A stretch of 63,542 nt of DNA from Bacteroidales bacterium UBA1754 (lineage in GTDB: Bacteria; Bacteroidota; Bacteroidia; Bacteroidales; Paludibacteraceae), in contig DCHK01000070.1 of the NCBI GenBank assembly GCA_002315615.1, positions 1 to 63,542 of the forward strand, written 5' to 3'. The notes under the pieces were generated by a model. The model was not told the origin of the DNA. It saw only the letters and a list, made by a program, of their open reading frames with translations, and searched no databases. The translations under genes and the position numbers were made by a program. This document shows positions 42,892-50,008 of this stretch, piece by piece (position 1 is the stretch's first letter; every line of letters starts with the position of its first letter).

Positions 42892-43349
42892 TGAGACAAA
42901 AAACTGACATACAAATAAAAAATAAGCGAGCGACTTTCGATTACGAATTCCTTGATAAATATGTGGCAGGAATTCAACTGTATGGAACTGAAATAAAGTC
43001 AATTCGTGCAGGAAAAGCATCGCTTGTCGATACGTTTTGCCAATTTCTTAACGACGAACTTTGGGTAAGAAATATGTATATCGCCGAATATGCCTTTGGG
43101 ACTTACAATAATCACGAAGTGCGTCGCGATAGGAAATTGTTGCTTACAAAAAAAGAATTATCGAAGTTGCAACGTGCTTCGCTCGAAACTGGTCTCACCA
43201 TTGTGCCAATAAAAATATTTTTCAATGAAAAAGGTTTGGCTAAAATGGAAATTGCTTTGGCAAAAGGTAAAAAGGAATACGACAAACGACAAACTTTGAG
43301 GGAAAAAGATGATCATCGCGAAATGGATCGTATGCGAAAAAGTTATTAA
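42891..43349 (+). CDS. smpB: SsrA-binding protein SmpB
   Basis: Partner of tmRNA in rescuing stalled ribosomes. The 152 aa protein has the oligonucleotide-binding beta-barrel with KNKRATFDYEFLDKYVAGIQLYGTEIKSIRAGKASL, followed by RDRKLLL and IFFNEKGLAKMEIALAKGKKEYDKRQTLREKD, and a basic C-terminal tail (DRMRKSY) that inserts into the mRNA channel. The start overlaps the stop of the upstream membrane-protein gene by one base. No ssrA (tmRNA) gene is visible in this window. Confidence 0.96.
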   Translation: MRQKTDIQIKNKRATFDYEFLDKYVAGIQLYGTEIKSIRAGKASLVDTFCQFLNDELWVRNMYIAEYAFGTYNNHEVRRDRKLLLTKKELSKLQRASLETGLTIVPIKIFFNEKGLAKMEIALAKGKKEYDKRQTLREKDDHREMDRMRKSY

Positions 43350-43403
43350 CAACTACTATCGAAATTGTTGAAAACCCAATTTTAAACAAAAGAAAATTAT
43401 TGG

Positions 43404-43411
43404 TAATTTTG
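43404..43411 (+). promoter_or_regulatory. -7 box immediately before the HU-CCDC81 gene
   Basis: TAATTTTG ends only four bases before the ATG at 43416, so a transcript from it would have almost no leader. The -33 element is not recognisable. Confidence 0.45.
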
Positions 43412-43415
43412 CGCT

Positions 43416-44363
43416 ATGCAAAAATTGATTTCAAATATTGAATATTTATTGTTGCGCCACGATTGTGTTATAATCCCTAATTATGGTGGATTTGTAGCCA
43501 ATAGGGTGGGGGCAAAAGTTTCTGAAAGGTATGTGATGCCTTCGTCAAGAATACTTTTGTTCAATCCGTTGCTTACTTATAACGATGGACTTTTGGCACA
43601 AGAATATATGCGCAGAGATAAAATTTCTTTCGCACAAGCAATGTCTGAAATTGAAAATGCAGTATCGCAAATAGATTTGTTGATAAAAGAAAAAGGTAAT
43701 GCTTGCTTTGGCAAACTTGGCATGTTTTCACTCGATGCAAACGGAGAAGTGATTTTTACATATAACAAGAATGCCGATATTGACACTTGTAGTTATGGTG
43801 CTAAAAATTTGCTTTTTGCGCCTATCAAACAAGATGCTCATTTTGAGGTGAAGAAGGTTGTTGCAGTCGCTGCGATTTTCTTGTTGTTACTTTTGCCGTT
43901 TAATATCATCAAGTCGCCAAAACAATCCTACGATGCTTCTTTTGTGCCGAAATTTGAACAAATTCAAAGTTTGCCAAAACCAGTTGTAGATACTCTTGTG
44001 CAAGATTCAGTTTCGGAGTTTGCTTCAACTGACATAGAAGTGGTGCAAGATTCGCTGATTAGTGTAGAAAATGCTTTAGCTGAAGAGGTGTCATTGGTTG
44101 AAAATGTTGAAAAGTCACAAGAGAAATCGATATACCACATTATTATTGCAAGTCTTCCTTCATTGTCGAAAGCAAATCAGTATTTGAAGGAAATTTCGGT
44201 TTATGATTTCGAAAATGCTCAAATAGTAAAAGCCGACAATAGATATAGAATTTCGGTTGCTACGTTTGATTCTAATGCTGAAGCGGAATCGTTCGTTACC
44301 AATTTTGCTGCAAATTGTCAAGAGTTTTCGGAGGCTTGGGTCTTTGAAGAATCTCAAGACTAA
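43416..44363 (+). CDS. HU-CCDC81 domain and SPOR domain membrane protein
   Basis: A 315 aa protein. The N-terminal 130 residues match the Bacteroidota HU-like CCDC81 domains (ISNIEYLLLRHDCVIIPNYGGFVANRVGA, then LTYNDGLLAQEYMRRDKISFAQA), followed by one transmembrane helix (147-165), a disordered acidic linker and a C-terminal SPOR domain (about 238-312) of the type that binds denuded peptidoglycan. The predicted topology is an HU-like domain in the cytoplasm and SPOR in the periplasm. It could therefore connect DNA or a cytoplasmic partner with septal cell wall, but this is inferred. Single gene, 66 bases after smpB. Confidence 0.82.
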   Translation: MQKLISNIEYLLLRHDCVIIPNYGGFVANRVGAKVSERYVMPSSRILLFNPLLTYNDGLLAQEYMRRDKISFAQAMSEIENAVSQIDLLIKEKGNACFGKLGMFSLDANGEVIFTYNKNADIDTCSYGAKNLLFAPIKQDAHFEVKKVVAVAAIFLLLLLPFNIIKSPKQSYDASFVPKFEQIQSLPKPVVDTLVQDSVSEFASTDIEVVQDSLISVENALAEEVSLVENVEKSQEKSIYHIIIASLPSLSKANQYLKEISVYDFENAQIVKADNRYRISVATFDSNAEAESFVTNFAANCQEFSEAWVFEESQD

Positions 44364-44430
44364 AATTTCGTAAGAGCAATATTTTTTTTGCTCGAAAAAT
44401 CAAAAATCTTCATTTATAATTGATGAAAAG

Positions 44431-44462
44431 TTTGCGGGATAAAAAACAAACTATTACCTTTG
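44431..44462 (+). promoter_or_regulatory. Consensus promoter for rpsP
   Basis: TTTG (44431-44434), 20 bases, TACCTTTG (44455-44462), both exact; 43 bases before the ATG. Confidence 0.85.
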
Positions 44463-44505
44463 CACCGCAAAAAAATATTTATTAACAAATTAAAAAACAA
44501 CAAAA

Positions 44506-45060
44506 ATGGCCGTAAAAGTAAGACTACAAAGAAACGGACGTAAGGGGTACGCGTACTACCACATTGTTATTGCTGATAGCAGAGTATCAAGAAATGGTAA
44601 ATTTATCGAACGAATTGGTTCGTATAATCCAAACACAAACCCTGCAACAGTAGAATTGAATTTCGAAAAAGCGTTGGATTGGGTAATGAAAGGTGCACAA
44701 CCTACAGACACAGTTCGCAACATTTTGTCAAACGAAGGTGTTTATATGAAAAAACACTTGCTCGGTGGTGTACAAAAAGGTGCTTTCGACGAAGCAAAAG
44801 CAGAAGAAAAATTCAATGCTTGGAAACAAGAAAAAGATGCAAAAGTTGCTCAATTGAAAGGTAAATTAGCTCAAGATTCAAAAGCTAAAGCTAAAGCTAA
44901 AATTGATGCTGAAATTGCAGCAAACAAAGTAAAAGAAGAAGCATTGGCTCAGAAAAAAGCTGAAGCATTGGCGGCAGCCGAAGCAGCAGCAAAAGAAGCC
45001 GCAGCTGAAGCCGCTCCAGAAGCCCCTGCAGCAGAAGAAGCAGCACCAGCAGCTGAATAA
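44506..45060 (+). CDS. rpsP: 30S ribosomal protein S16 with C-terminal extension
   Basis: Residues 1-85 are the S16 fold (VKVRLQRNGRKGYAYYHIVIADSRVSRNGKFIERIGSYNPNT...). The protein then continues for about 100 residues of Lys/Glu/Ala-rich, probably helical then disordered sequence ending in an Ala/Pro/Glu tail; total 184 aa against about 80-90 in most bacteria. Long S16 proteins are usual in Bacteroidota. The tail's role is unknown. It is not followed by rimM or trmD as in many bacteria: a terminator comes directly after. Codon use is that of a highly expressed gene. Confidence 0.95.
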   Translation: MAVKVRLQRNGRKGYAYYHIVIADSRVSRNGKFIERIGSYNPNTNPATVELNFEKALDWVMKGAQPTDTVRNILSNEGVYMKKHLLGGVQKGAFDEAKAEEKFNAWKQEKDAKVAQLKGKLAQDSKAKAKAKIDAEIAANKVKEEALAQKKAEALAAAEAAAKEAAAEAAPEAPAAEEAAPAAE

Positions 45061-45080
45061 TTCTTTTGAAAATCAAAAAC

Positions 45081-45115
45081 AAGGCCTCGAATGGATTTCT
45101 TTCGGGGCTTTTTTT
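45081..45115 (+). terminator. Terminator after rpsP
   Basis: AAGGCCTCGAA pairs with TTCGGGGCTT (one bulge, one wobble), followed by a T-run. Confidence 0.7.
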
Positions 45116-45143
45116 AATTTAGCATTCATTAAAACATTATAAA

Positions 45144-45866
45144 ATGGGAAGAGCGTTTGAATATCGTAAAGCAACCAAACTAAAACGTTGGGGGAATATG
45201 GCTCGCGTGTTTACAAAACTTGGTAAACAAATCACTATTGCTGCAAAAGATGGTGGTGGCGACCCTGATACAAATCCACGTTTGCGTGTGTTGATGTTGC
45301 AAGCAAAAAAAGAAAATATGCCTAAAGAAAACGTCGAACGTGCTATTAAACGTGCGTTTTCTAAAGATGAGTCTGATTATAAAGAAATGAATTACGAAGG
45401 TTATGCACCTCACGGAATCGCTTTGTTTATCGAAACTACAACAGATAATACAACTCGTACAGTGGCTAATATTCGTAGTTATTTTACAAAGAATGGTGGT
45501 TCGCTTGGAACTTCGGGTTGTGTTGAGTTTATGTTTGAACACAAATGTATTTTCCGCGTTGAGTCAAAAGAAGGCATTTCGCTCGATGATTTGGAACTTG
45601 AATTGATTGATTGTGGAATTGACGGAATTGATGTAGAAGATAACGAATTGGTTATTTTTGCCGATTTTGCTCAAAATTCTGCCGTTCAAAAATATTTGGA
45701 AGATAATAATTTTGAAATCAATAGCAGTGAATTTGTTCGTATTCCAACAGAATATAAGGAATTGCCTACCGATCAGCGTGAATCTGTGATGAAACTCATC
45801 GAAAAAATTGAAGATGATGAGGACGTTCAGAACGTATATCACAATATGAAAGTTGACGAAGAATAA
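45144..45866 (+). CDS. yebC: YebC/PmpR-family protein
   Basis: A 240 aa member of the YebC/TACO1 family: the N-terminal MGRAFEYRKATKLKRWGNMARVFTKLGKQI is the Bacteroidota version of the usual GHSKW start, followed by GGGDPDTNPRLRVLMLQAKKENMPKENVERAIKRA and YEGYAPHGIALFIETTTDN. The family was first described as DNA-binding regulators. YebC and TACO1 have since been linked to translation through difficult, proline-containing stretches, which suits its position among translation genes here. It is flanked by terminators, so probably a single transcript. No promoter box is evident. Confidence 0.93.
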   Translation: MGRAFEYRKATKLKRWGNMARVFTKLGKQITIAAKDGGGDPDTNPRLRVLMLQAKKENMPKENVERAIKRAFSKDESDYKEMNYEGYAPHGIALFIETTTDNTTRTVANIRSYFTKNGGSLGTSGCVEFMFEHKCIFRVESKEGISLDDLELELIDCGIDGIDVEDNELVIFADFAQNSAVQKYLEDNNFEINSSEFVRIPTEYKELPTDQRESVMKLIEKIEDDEDVQNVYHNMKVDEE

Positions 45867-45882
45867 AAACTGATAAATATTC

Positions 45883-45914
45883 AAAAGCCAGGTTCTTAGA
45901 ACTTGGCTTTTTTT
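45883..45914 (+). terminator. Terminator after yebC
   Basis: AAAAGCCAGGTTC, loop TTA, GAACTTGGCTTTT with one wobble pair and a T-run. Confidence 0.85.
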
Positions 45915-45925
45915 GTTGAAAAACG

Positions 45926-45957
45926 TTTGATTTTCTTGCGTTAAAACAGTAACTTTG
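45926..45957 (+). promoter_or_regulatory. Consensus promoter for thrS
   Basis: TTTG (45926-45929), 20 bases, TAACTTTG (45950-45957), both exact; the ATG is 20 bases downstream. Confidence 0.85.
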
Positions 45958-45977
45958 CGAAAATAATTAGAAAAATT

Positions 45978-47927
45978 ATGGTTAAAATCACATTTCCTGA
46001 TAATTCGGTACGCGAATATGCCGATGGTATTACAGGTTTACAAATAGCAGAAAGTATCAGTTCTCGACTTGCGCAAGAGGTGCTTTCGATAAGTGTTAAT
46101 GGTCAAGTTTGGGATTTGAGTCGCCCAATTACAACCGATGCTTCTATTAAGTTGTTCAAATGGGACGATGAAGAAGGTAAGCATACCTATTGGCATTCTA
46201 CAGCTCACCTTTTGGCAGAAGCGTTACAATCACTTTTCCCAAATATTAAATTTGGTATCGGTCCTGCTATCGAAAGTGGATTCTATTACGATGTAGATAA
46301 TGGCGAAAATCCTATAAAAGAAAGTGATCTTCCTGCTATCGAAGCCAAAATGACTGAGTTGCTTGCTAAAAAAGAAGATATTGTCCGTATGGATATTTCT
46401 AAAAAAGAAGCACTTGATATGTTTGGGGAACGCAACGAGACTTACAAGACTGAATTGATAAGCGAACTTGAGGATGGTAATATTACTATTTACAAACAAG
46501 GCGATTTTATCGATTTGTGTCGTGGTCCACATTTGCCTAATACATCATACATCAAAGCAGTGAAGTTGTTGAGTGTTGCTGGTGCATATTGGCGTGGAAA
46601 CGAAAAGAATAAGCAATTGACTCGTATCTATGGTATTTCTTTCCCTAAAAAGAAAATGCTTGACGAACATTTGCTTTTGCTTGAAGAAGCAAAAAAACGT
46701 GACCATAGAAAAATTGGAAAAGAACTTGATTTGTTTATGTTCTCCGATATGGTTGGCAAAGGTCTTCCTATTTGGTTGCCAAAAGGAACTGCTCTTCGCT
46801 TGCGTTTAGAAGATTACTTGAAGAAAATCCAAAAACACTATGGTTATCTTCAAGTGATGACACCACATATTGGAAATAAACAATTGTATGTAACATCAGG
46901 TCACTGGGATCATTACGGAAAAGATAGTTTTCAACCTATTACTACTCCAGAAGAGGGCGAAGTGTATTTGCTGAAACCAATGAACTGCCCTCATCACTGT
47001 ATGATTTTCAAAAATTCTCCTCGCTCGTACAAAGATCTTCCAATGCGAGTGGCTGAGTTTGGTACTGTGTATCGTTACGAGCAATCGGGTGAGTTGCACG
47101 GATTGACGCGTGTTCGTTCGTTCACGCAAGATGATGCGCATATTTTCTGCCGTCCAGATCAAGTAAAAGAGGAATTTGTGAAAGTGATGGAAATTATCAA
47201 TATTATTTTCACCGCTTTGGATTTCAAAAATTATGAAGTTCAAATTTCTCTTCGCGATAAAAATAATCACGAAAAATATGTAGGTTCTGACGAAGTTTGG
47301 GAAAAAGCCGAAAATGCCATTATTGAAGCGTGTCAAGAAAAAGGATTGCAAGCAAAAGTTGAGTATGGCGAAGCGGCTTTCTATGGTCCAAAACTTGACT
47401 TTATGGTGAAAGATGCTATTGGTCGTCGTTGGCAATTGGGTACAATTCAAGTGGATTACAACTTGCCAGAACGTTTCCAATTGGAATATATGGGAACTGA
47501 CAATCAAAAACATCGTCCTGTGATGATCCACCGTGCACCATTTGGCTCAATGGAGCGTTTCGTGGCTGTGCTTATTGAACACACTGGTGGTAAATTCCCA
47601 TTGTGGTTGACGCCAGAGCAAGCAGTTATTTTGCCAATCAGCGAGAAATTTAACGACTATGCAAATAAAGTTGCACAATATCTCGAAGAAAATGATATTC
47701 GTGTTACAGTTGACGATAGAAATGAAAAAATTGGTCGTAAAATCCGCGACAATGAAGTGAAACGTATTCCATATATGCTTATTGTTGGAGAAAAAGAAGC
47801 AGAGAACAACGAAGTCTCTGTCAGAAAACAAGGCGAAGGTGATATGGGCTCGTTGAAAATTGAAGATTTTGCAACCAAAATTACGTCAGAAGTGGAGACT
47901 ATGATGAATAGTTGGAGAAAAAAGTAA
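45978..47927 (+). CDS. thrS: Threonyl-tRNA synthetase
   Basis: Class II aminoacyl-tRNA synthetase. Residues 1-62 form the TGS domain (KITFPDNSVREYADGITG), then the editing domain (YWHSTAHLLAEALQSLFPNIKFGIGP, with the HxxxH pair) and the SAD segment (YKQGDFIDLCRGPHLPNTSYI). The catalytic core has the zinc cysteine in PMNCPHHCMIF and motif 2 ARG-type EFGTVYRYEQSGELHGLTRVRSFTQDDAHIF. The anticodon domain at the C-terminus reads QAVILPISEKFNDYA. The length of 649 aa is normal. Own promoter and terminator; infC follows but has its own promoter. Confidence 0.97.
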   Translation: MVKITFPDNSVREYADGITGLQIAESISSRLAQEVLSISVNGQVWDLSRPITTDASIKLFKWDDEEGKHTYWHSTAHLLAEALQSLFPNIKFGIGPAIESGFYYDVDNGENPIKESDLPAIEAKMTELLAKKEDIVRMDISKKEALDMFGERNETYKTELISELEDGNITIYKQGDFIDLCRGPHLPNTSYIKAVKLLSVAGAYWRGNEKNKQLTRIYGISFPKKKMLDEHLLLLEEAKKRDHRKIGKELDLFMFSDMVGKGLPIWLPKGTALRLRLEDYLKKIQKHYGYLQVMTPHIGNKQLYVTSGHWDHYGKDSFQPITTPEEGEVYLLKPMNCPHHCMIFKNSPRSYKDLPMRVAEFGTVYRYEQSGELHGLTRVRSFTQDDAHIFCRPDQVKEEFVKVMEIINIIFTALDFKNYEVQISLRDKNNHEKYVGSDEVWEKAENAIIEACQEKGLQAKVEYGEAAFYGPKLDFMVKDAIGRRWQLGTIQVDYNLPERFQLEYMGTDNQKHRPVMIHRAPFGSMERFVAVLIEHTGGKFPLWLTPEQAVILPISEKFNDYANKVAQYLEENDIRVTVDDRNEKIGRKIRDNEVKRIPYMLIVGEKEAENNEVSVRKQGEGDMGSLKIEDFATKITSEVETMMNSWRKK

Positions 47928-47947
47928 ATCTTTGAATCTCAATTGAT

Positions 47948-47981
47948 AAAAAAGACATTCTAAAAAAGGATGTCTTTTTTT
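47948..47981 (+). terminator. Terminator after thrS
   Basis: AAAAAAGACAT (47948-47958) pairs with ATGTCTTTTTT (47970-47980). Confidence 0.85.
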
Positions 47982-48041
47982 GTGTAAATGCGTTTATGAA
48001 TGATATTTTTAAAGAAAATCTATATAAAAATAATCTGATAT

Positions 48042-48072
48042 TTTGCTGATAACATAAAAATCTGTATATTTG
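48042..48072 (+). promoter_or_regulatory. Consensus promoter for infC-rpmI-rplT
   Basis: TTTG (48042-48045), 19 bases, TATATTTG (48065-48072), both exact. The roughly 70-base leader that follows holds a small hairpin (TACGG 48085-48089, CCGTA 48095-48099) and ends with GGAGGG at 48135-48140. Confidence 0.85.
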
Positions 48073-48134
48073 CACGCTAATTTTTACGGTGAATCCGTAT
48101 GGTTGGTTTGTAATCATTTTTACTAACTTTTTTT

Positions 48135-48140
48135 GGAGGG
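48135..48140 (+). promoter_or_regulatory. Strong Shine-Dalgarno sequence of infC
   Basis: GGAGGG lies 7 bases before the ATA at 48148. Shine-Dalgarno sequences are almost absent elsewhere in the window (nqrF is the other clear case). It overlaps the TTG at 48133, which argues against that codon as the start. Confidence 0.7.
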
Positions 48141-48147
48141 TACTACA

Positions 48148-48684
48148 ATAGGAACACTTGACAAGAGCAAAGAAACTGCTCATAAATTAAACGAACACAT
48201 TAGAGCAAAAGAAGTTCGTTTGGTAGGTGAAAACATCAAAGAACAAGGCGTTTATTCGAGAGAAGAAGCGTTGCGTATCGCAGAAGAACAAGGACTTGAT
48301 TTGGTCGAAATTTCACCGAATGCAGTTCCACCTGTATGTAAAGTAATTGATTACCAAAAATTTCTTTATCAACAAAAGAAAAAAGAGAAAGAACTTAAAG
48401 CCAAAGCAACTAAAATAGTTGTGAAGGAAATCCGTTTCGGACCTCAAACTGATGATCACGACTATAACTTTAAGTTGAAACACGCAATAGGTTTCTTGCA
48501 AGAAGGTGCAAAAGTAAAAGCATACGTGTTCTTTAAAGGTCGTTCAATTCTTTTCAAACAGCAAGGTGAAGTGCTTTTGCTTCGTTTTGCAAACGATTTG
48601 GAAGAATATGCGAAAGTAGATTCAATGCCAGTGCTCGAAGGAAAGAGAATGATAATCGTTCTTTCGCCAAAGAAAAAGAAATAA
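48148..48684 (+). CDS. infC: Translation initiation factor IF-3, probable ATA start
   Basis: Binds the 30S subunit, checks start codons and prevents subunit joining. The IF3 N-domain (LNEHIRAKEVRLVGENIKEQGVYSREEALRIAEEQGLDLVEISPNAVPPVCKVIDYQKFLYQQKKKEK), linker and C-domain (VKEIRFGPQTDDHDYNFKLKHAIGFLQEGAKVKAYVFFKGR) are complete. No ATG or GTG exists before the conserved region: the in-frame TAA is at 48124, a TTG at 48133 lies within the Shine-Dalgarno sequence, and ATA at 48148 sits 7 bases after GGAGGG. infC in E. coli starts at AUU, which lets IF3 repress its own synthesis, so ATA is the likelier start (178 aa including the first residue). The TTG at 48133 remains the alternative (183 aa). 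Confidence 0.93.
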   Translation: MGTLDKSKETAHKLNEHIRAKEVRLVGENIKEQGVYSREEALRIAEEQGLDLVEISPNAVPPVCKVIDYQKFLYQQKKKEKELKAKATKIVVKEIRFGPQTDDHDYNFKLKHAIGFLQEGAKVKAYVFFKGRSILFKQQGEVLLLRFANDLEEYAKVDSMPVLEGKRMIIVLSPKKKK

Positions 48685-48711
48685 TTTTTTTTAATTTAAA
48701 ATATTAACAAA

Positions 48712-48909
48712 ATGCCAAAATTAAAGACTAATTCCGGTGCTAAAAAAAGATTCACTCTTACCGGATCAGGAAAAATTAAGAGAAAACATGCATTCAAAAG
48801 TCACATCTTGACTAAGAAAACAACAAAACAAAAACGTGCTTTGACTCATCCAGCATTGGTTTCTGGTGTTGATACAAGCAGCGTTAAGAAATTGCTTTGC
48901 ATGAAATAA
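48712..48909 (+). CDS. rpmI: 50S ribosomal protein L35
   Basis: A 65 aa very basic protein starting MPKLKTNSGAKKRFTLTGSGKIKRKHAF, the L35 signature, and ending with the family's KLLCMK-type tail. It is the second gene of the conserved infC-rpmI-rplT operon, 27 bases after infC. L35 sits deep in the 50S subunit and is expressed at the level of other ribosomal proteins. Confidence 0.97.
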   Translation: MPKLKTNSGAKKRFTLTGSGKIKRKHAFKSHILTKKTTKQKRALTHPALVSGVDTSSVKKLLCMK

Positions 48910-48999
48910 GCGTGTAATTAGAAAAATTTTTATTAACCGAATGTTTAGCAAAAAGACTACTAAAATAGAGTAGCGCTAACAATCAAAAAGAAAAAAATT

Positions 49000-49344
49000 A
49001 TGCCAAGATCAGTAAATCACGTAGCTTCAAGAGCTAGAAGAAAAAGAGTTTTAAGTTTAACCAGAGGTTATTTTGGTGCAAGAAAAAATGTTTGGACTGT
49101 TGCTAAAAATACTTGGGAAAAAGGTTTGACATACGCATTCCGCGATCGTCGTAACAAAAAACGTAATTTCCGCGCATTGTGGATTCAACGTATCAATGCT
49201 GCTGCACGTTTGGAAGGAATGTCTTATTCAAAATTGATGGGTGCTTTGCACAAAGCAGGTATCGAAATGAACCGCAAAGTATTGGCTGATTTAGCAATGA
49301 ATCATCCTGAAGCATTCAAAGCTATCGTAAACAAAGTAAAATAA
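49000..49344 (+). CDS. rplT: 50S ribosomal protein L20
   Basis: A 114 aa early-assembly protein of the large subunit: MPRSVNHVASRARRKRVLSLTRGYFGARKNVWTVAKN is the L20 N-terminal RNA-binding extension, followed by RRNKKRNFRALWIQRINAAARLEGMSYSKLM. In enterobacteria and Firmicutes L20 represses this operon by binding leader RNA. Here the 90-base rpmI-rplT gap and the infC leader are the places to look, but no L20-binding structure can be asserted. It ends in a strong terminator. Confidence 0.97.
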   Translation: MPRSVNHVASRARRKRVLSLTRGYFGARKNVWTVAKNTWEKGLTYAFRDRRNKKRNFRALWIQRINAAARLEGMSYSKLMGALHKAGIEMNRKVLADLAMNHPEAFKAIVNKVK

Positions 49345-49367
49345 ATTTTTTGTTTATAAAGTTAGAG

Positions 49368-49397
49368 AGACCATTCGAAAGAGTGGTCTTTTTTTGT
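49368..49397 (+). terminator. Terminator after rplT
   Basis: AGACCATTC, GAAA tetraloop, GAGTGGTCT with a T-run: a nine-pair stem including one G-T. Confidence 0.88.
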
Positions 49398-49465
49398 ATT
49401 CAAACAATTCTTTTAAACTTTTTAAGCTCTTTGGTCAAAGAGATATAAACAAAAAACTAAAGGCC

Positions 49466-49951
49466 ATGAAAAGAGTAGTTTTTATAATGATGGTAAGCGT
49501 TTTCTCGCTTTCATCTTGCGCTGTTTATACAACAGGCAGTACGACAAAAGTGGTTTATCACGAACAACCTGTTTATGTTGCAAATAATCCACAACCTAAA
49601 CCAGAACCACCGAAACCAAAATACTACAAAGAGCCTAAACGCAAAGTAGAAAAGAAACAGCCCGTGAAACAGCAACCGCAAACTAAAGTTGTAGTGGTAC
49701 AAAGTGGTGGACGTACCACGGGTAGTGGTAGTACAAGTACGAGCAGAACAACAGTGCCTTCGTTTTCAACCAAAATCGGTTCAACTGCAACTACTGTTAC
49801 GAATAAGGTTGAGAAGAACGAAACGGTTAGAACACAATCAGTTTCTAAAAGTTCTGATAGGCAAAGCACAACAAGAACAACGTCAATAAGTTCAACATCG
49901 CGCAGTACGTCAACAAGAAGTTCAGATAATTCAAGAACTGCACAGCGATAA
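49466..49951 (+). CDS. Low-complexity Ser/Thr-rich lipoprotein
   Basis: A 161 aa protein with a lipoprotein signal peptide (lipobox LSSC, Cys18). The mature part is disordered: a Pro/Lys-rich section (about 40-75, QPKPEPPKPKYYKEPKRKVEKKQP), then a Ser/Thr/Arg-rich section to the C-terminus. No export signal (acidic cluster) follows the cysteine, so it may stay on the periplasmic face. The frame is open back to 49394, but only the ATG at 49466 precedes the signal peptide. Function unknown. The Ser/Thr-rich tail could be O-glycosylated or act as a spacer in the envelope; this is speculation. Confidence 0.65.
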   Translation: MKRVVFIMMVSVFSLSSCAVYTTGSTTKVVYHEQPVYVANNPQPKPEPPKPKYYKEPKRKVEKKQPVKQQPQTKVVVVQSGGRTTGSGSTSTSRTTVPSFSTKIGSTATTVTNKVEKNETVRTQSVSKSSDRQSTTRTTSISSTSRSTSTRSSDNSRTAQR

Positions 49952-49956
49952 AGTAC

Positions 49957-49994
49957 AACGAGTGGTATGAAAAGCGAATTTCATACCACTCGTT
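49957..49994. terminator. Bidirectional terminator, perfect 16-bp stem
   Basis: AACGAGTGGTATGAAA (49957-49972) and its exact reverse complement (49979-49994) with a 6-base loop, between the convergent lipoprotein and BY-kinase genes. Confidence 0.88.
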
Positions 49995-50008
49995 TGCTAT
50001 AATAATTT

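Noticed and set aside
48133..48147. TTG at 48133 as the infC start
   Set aside because: It lies inside the GGAGGG ribosome-binding site; ATA at 48148 has ideal spacing. Kept as the alternative because it cannot be excluded without protein data.
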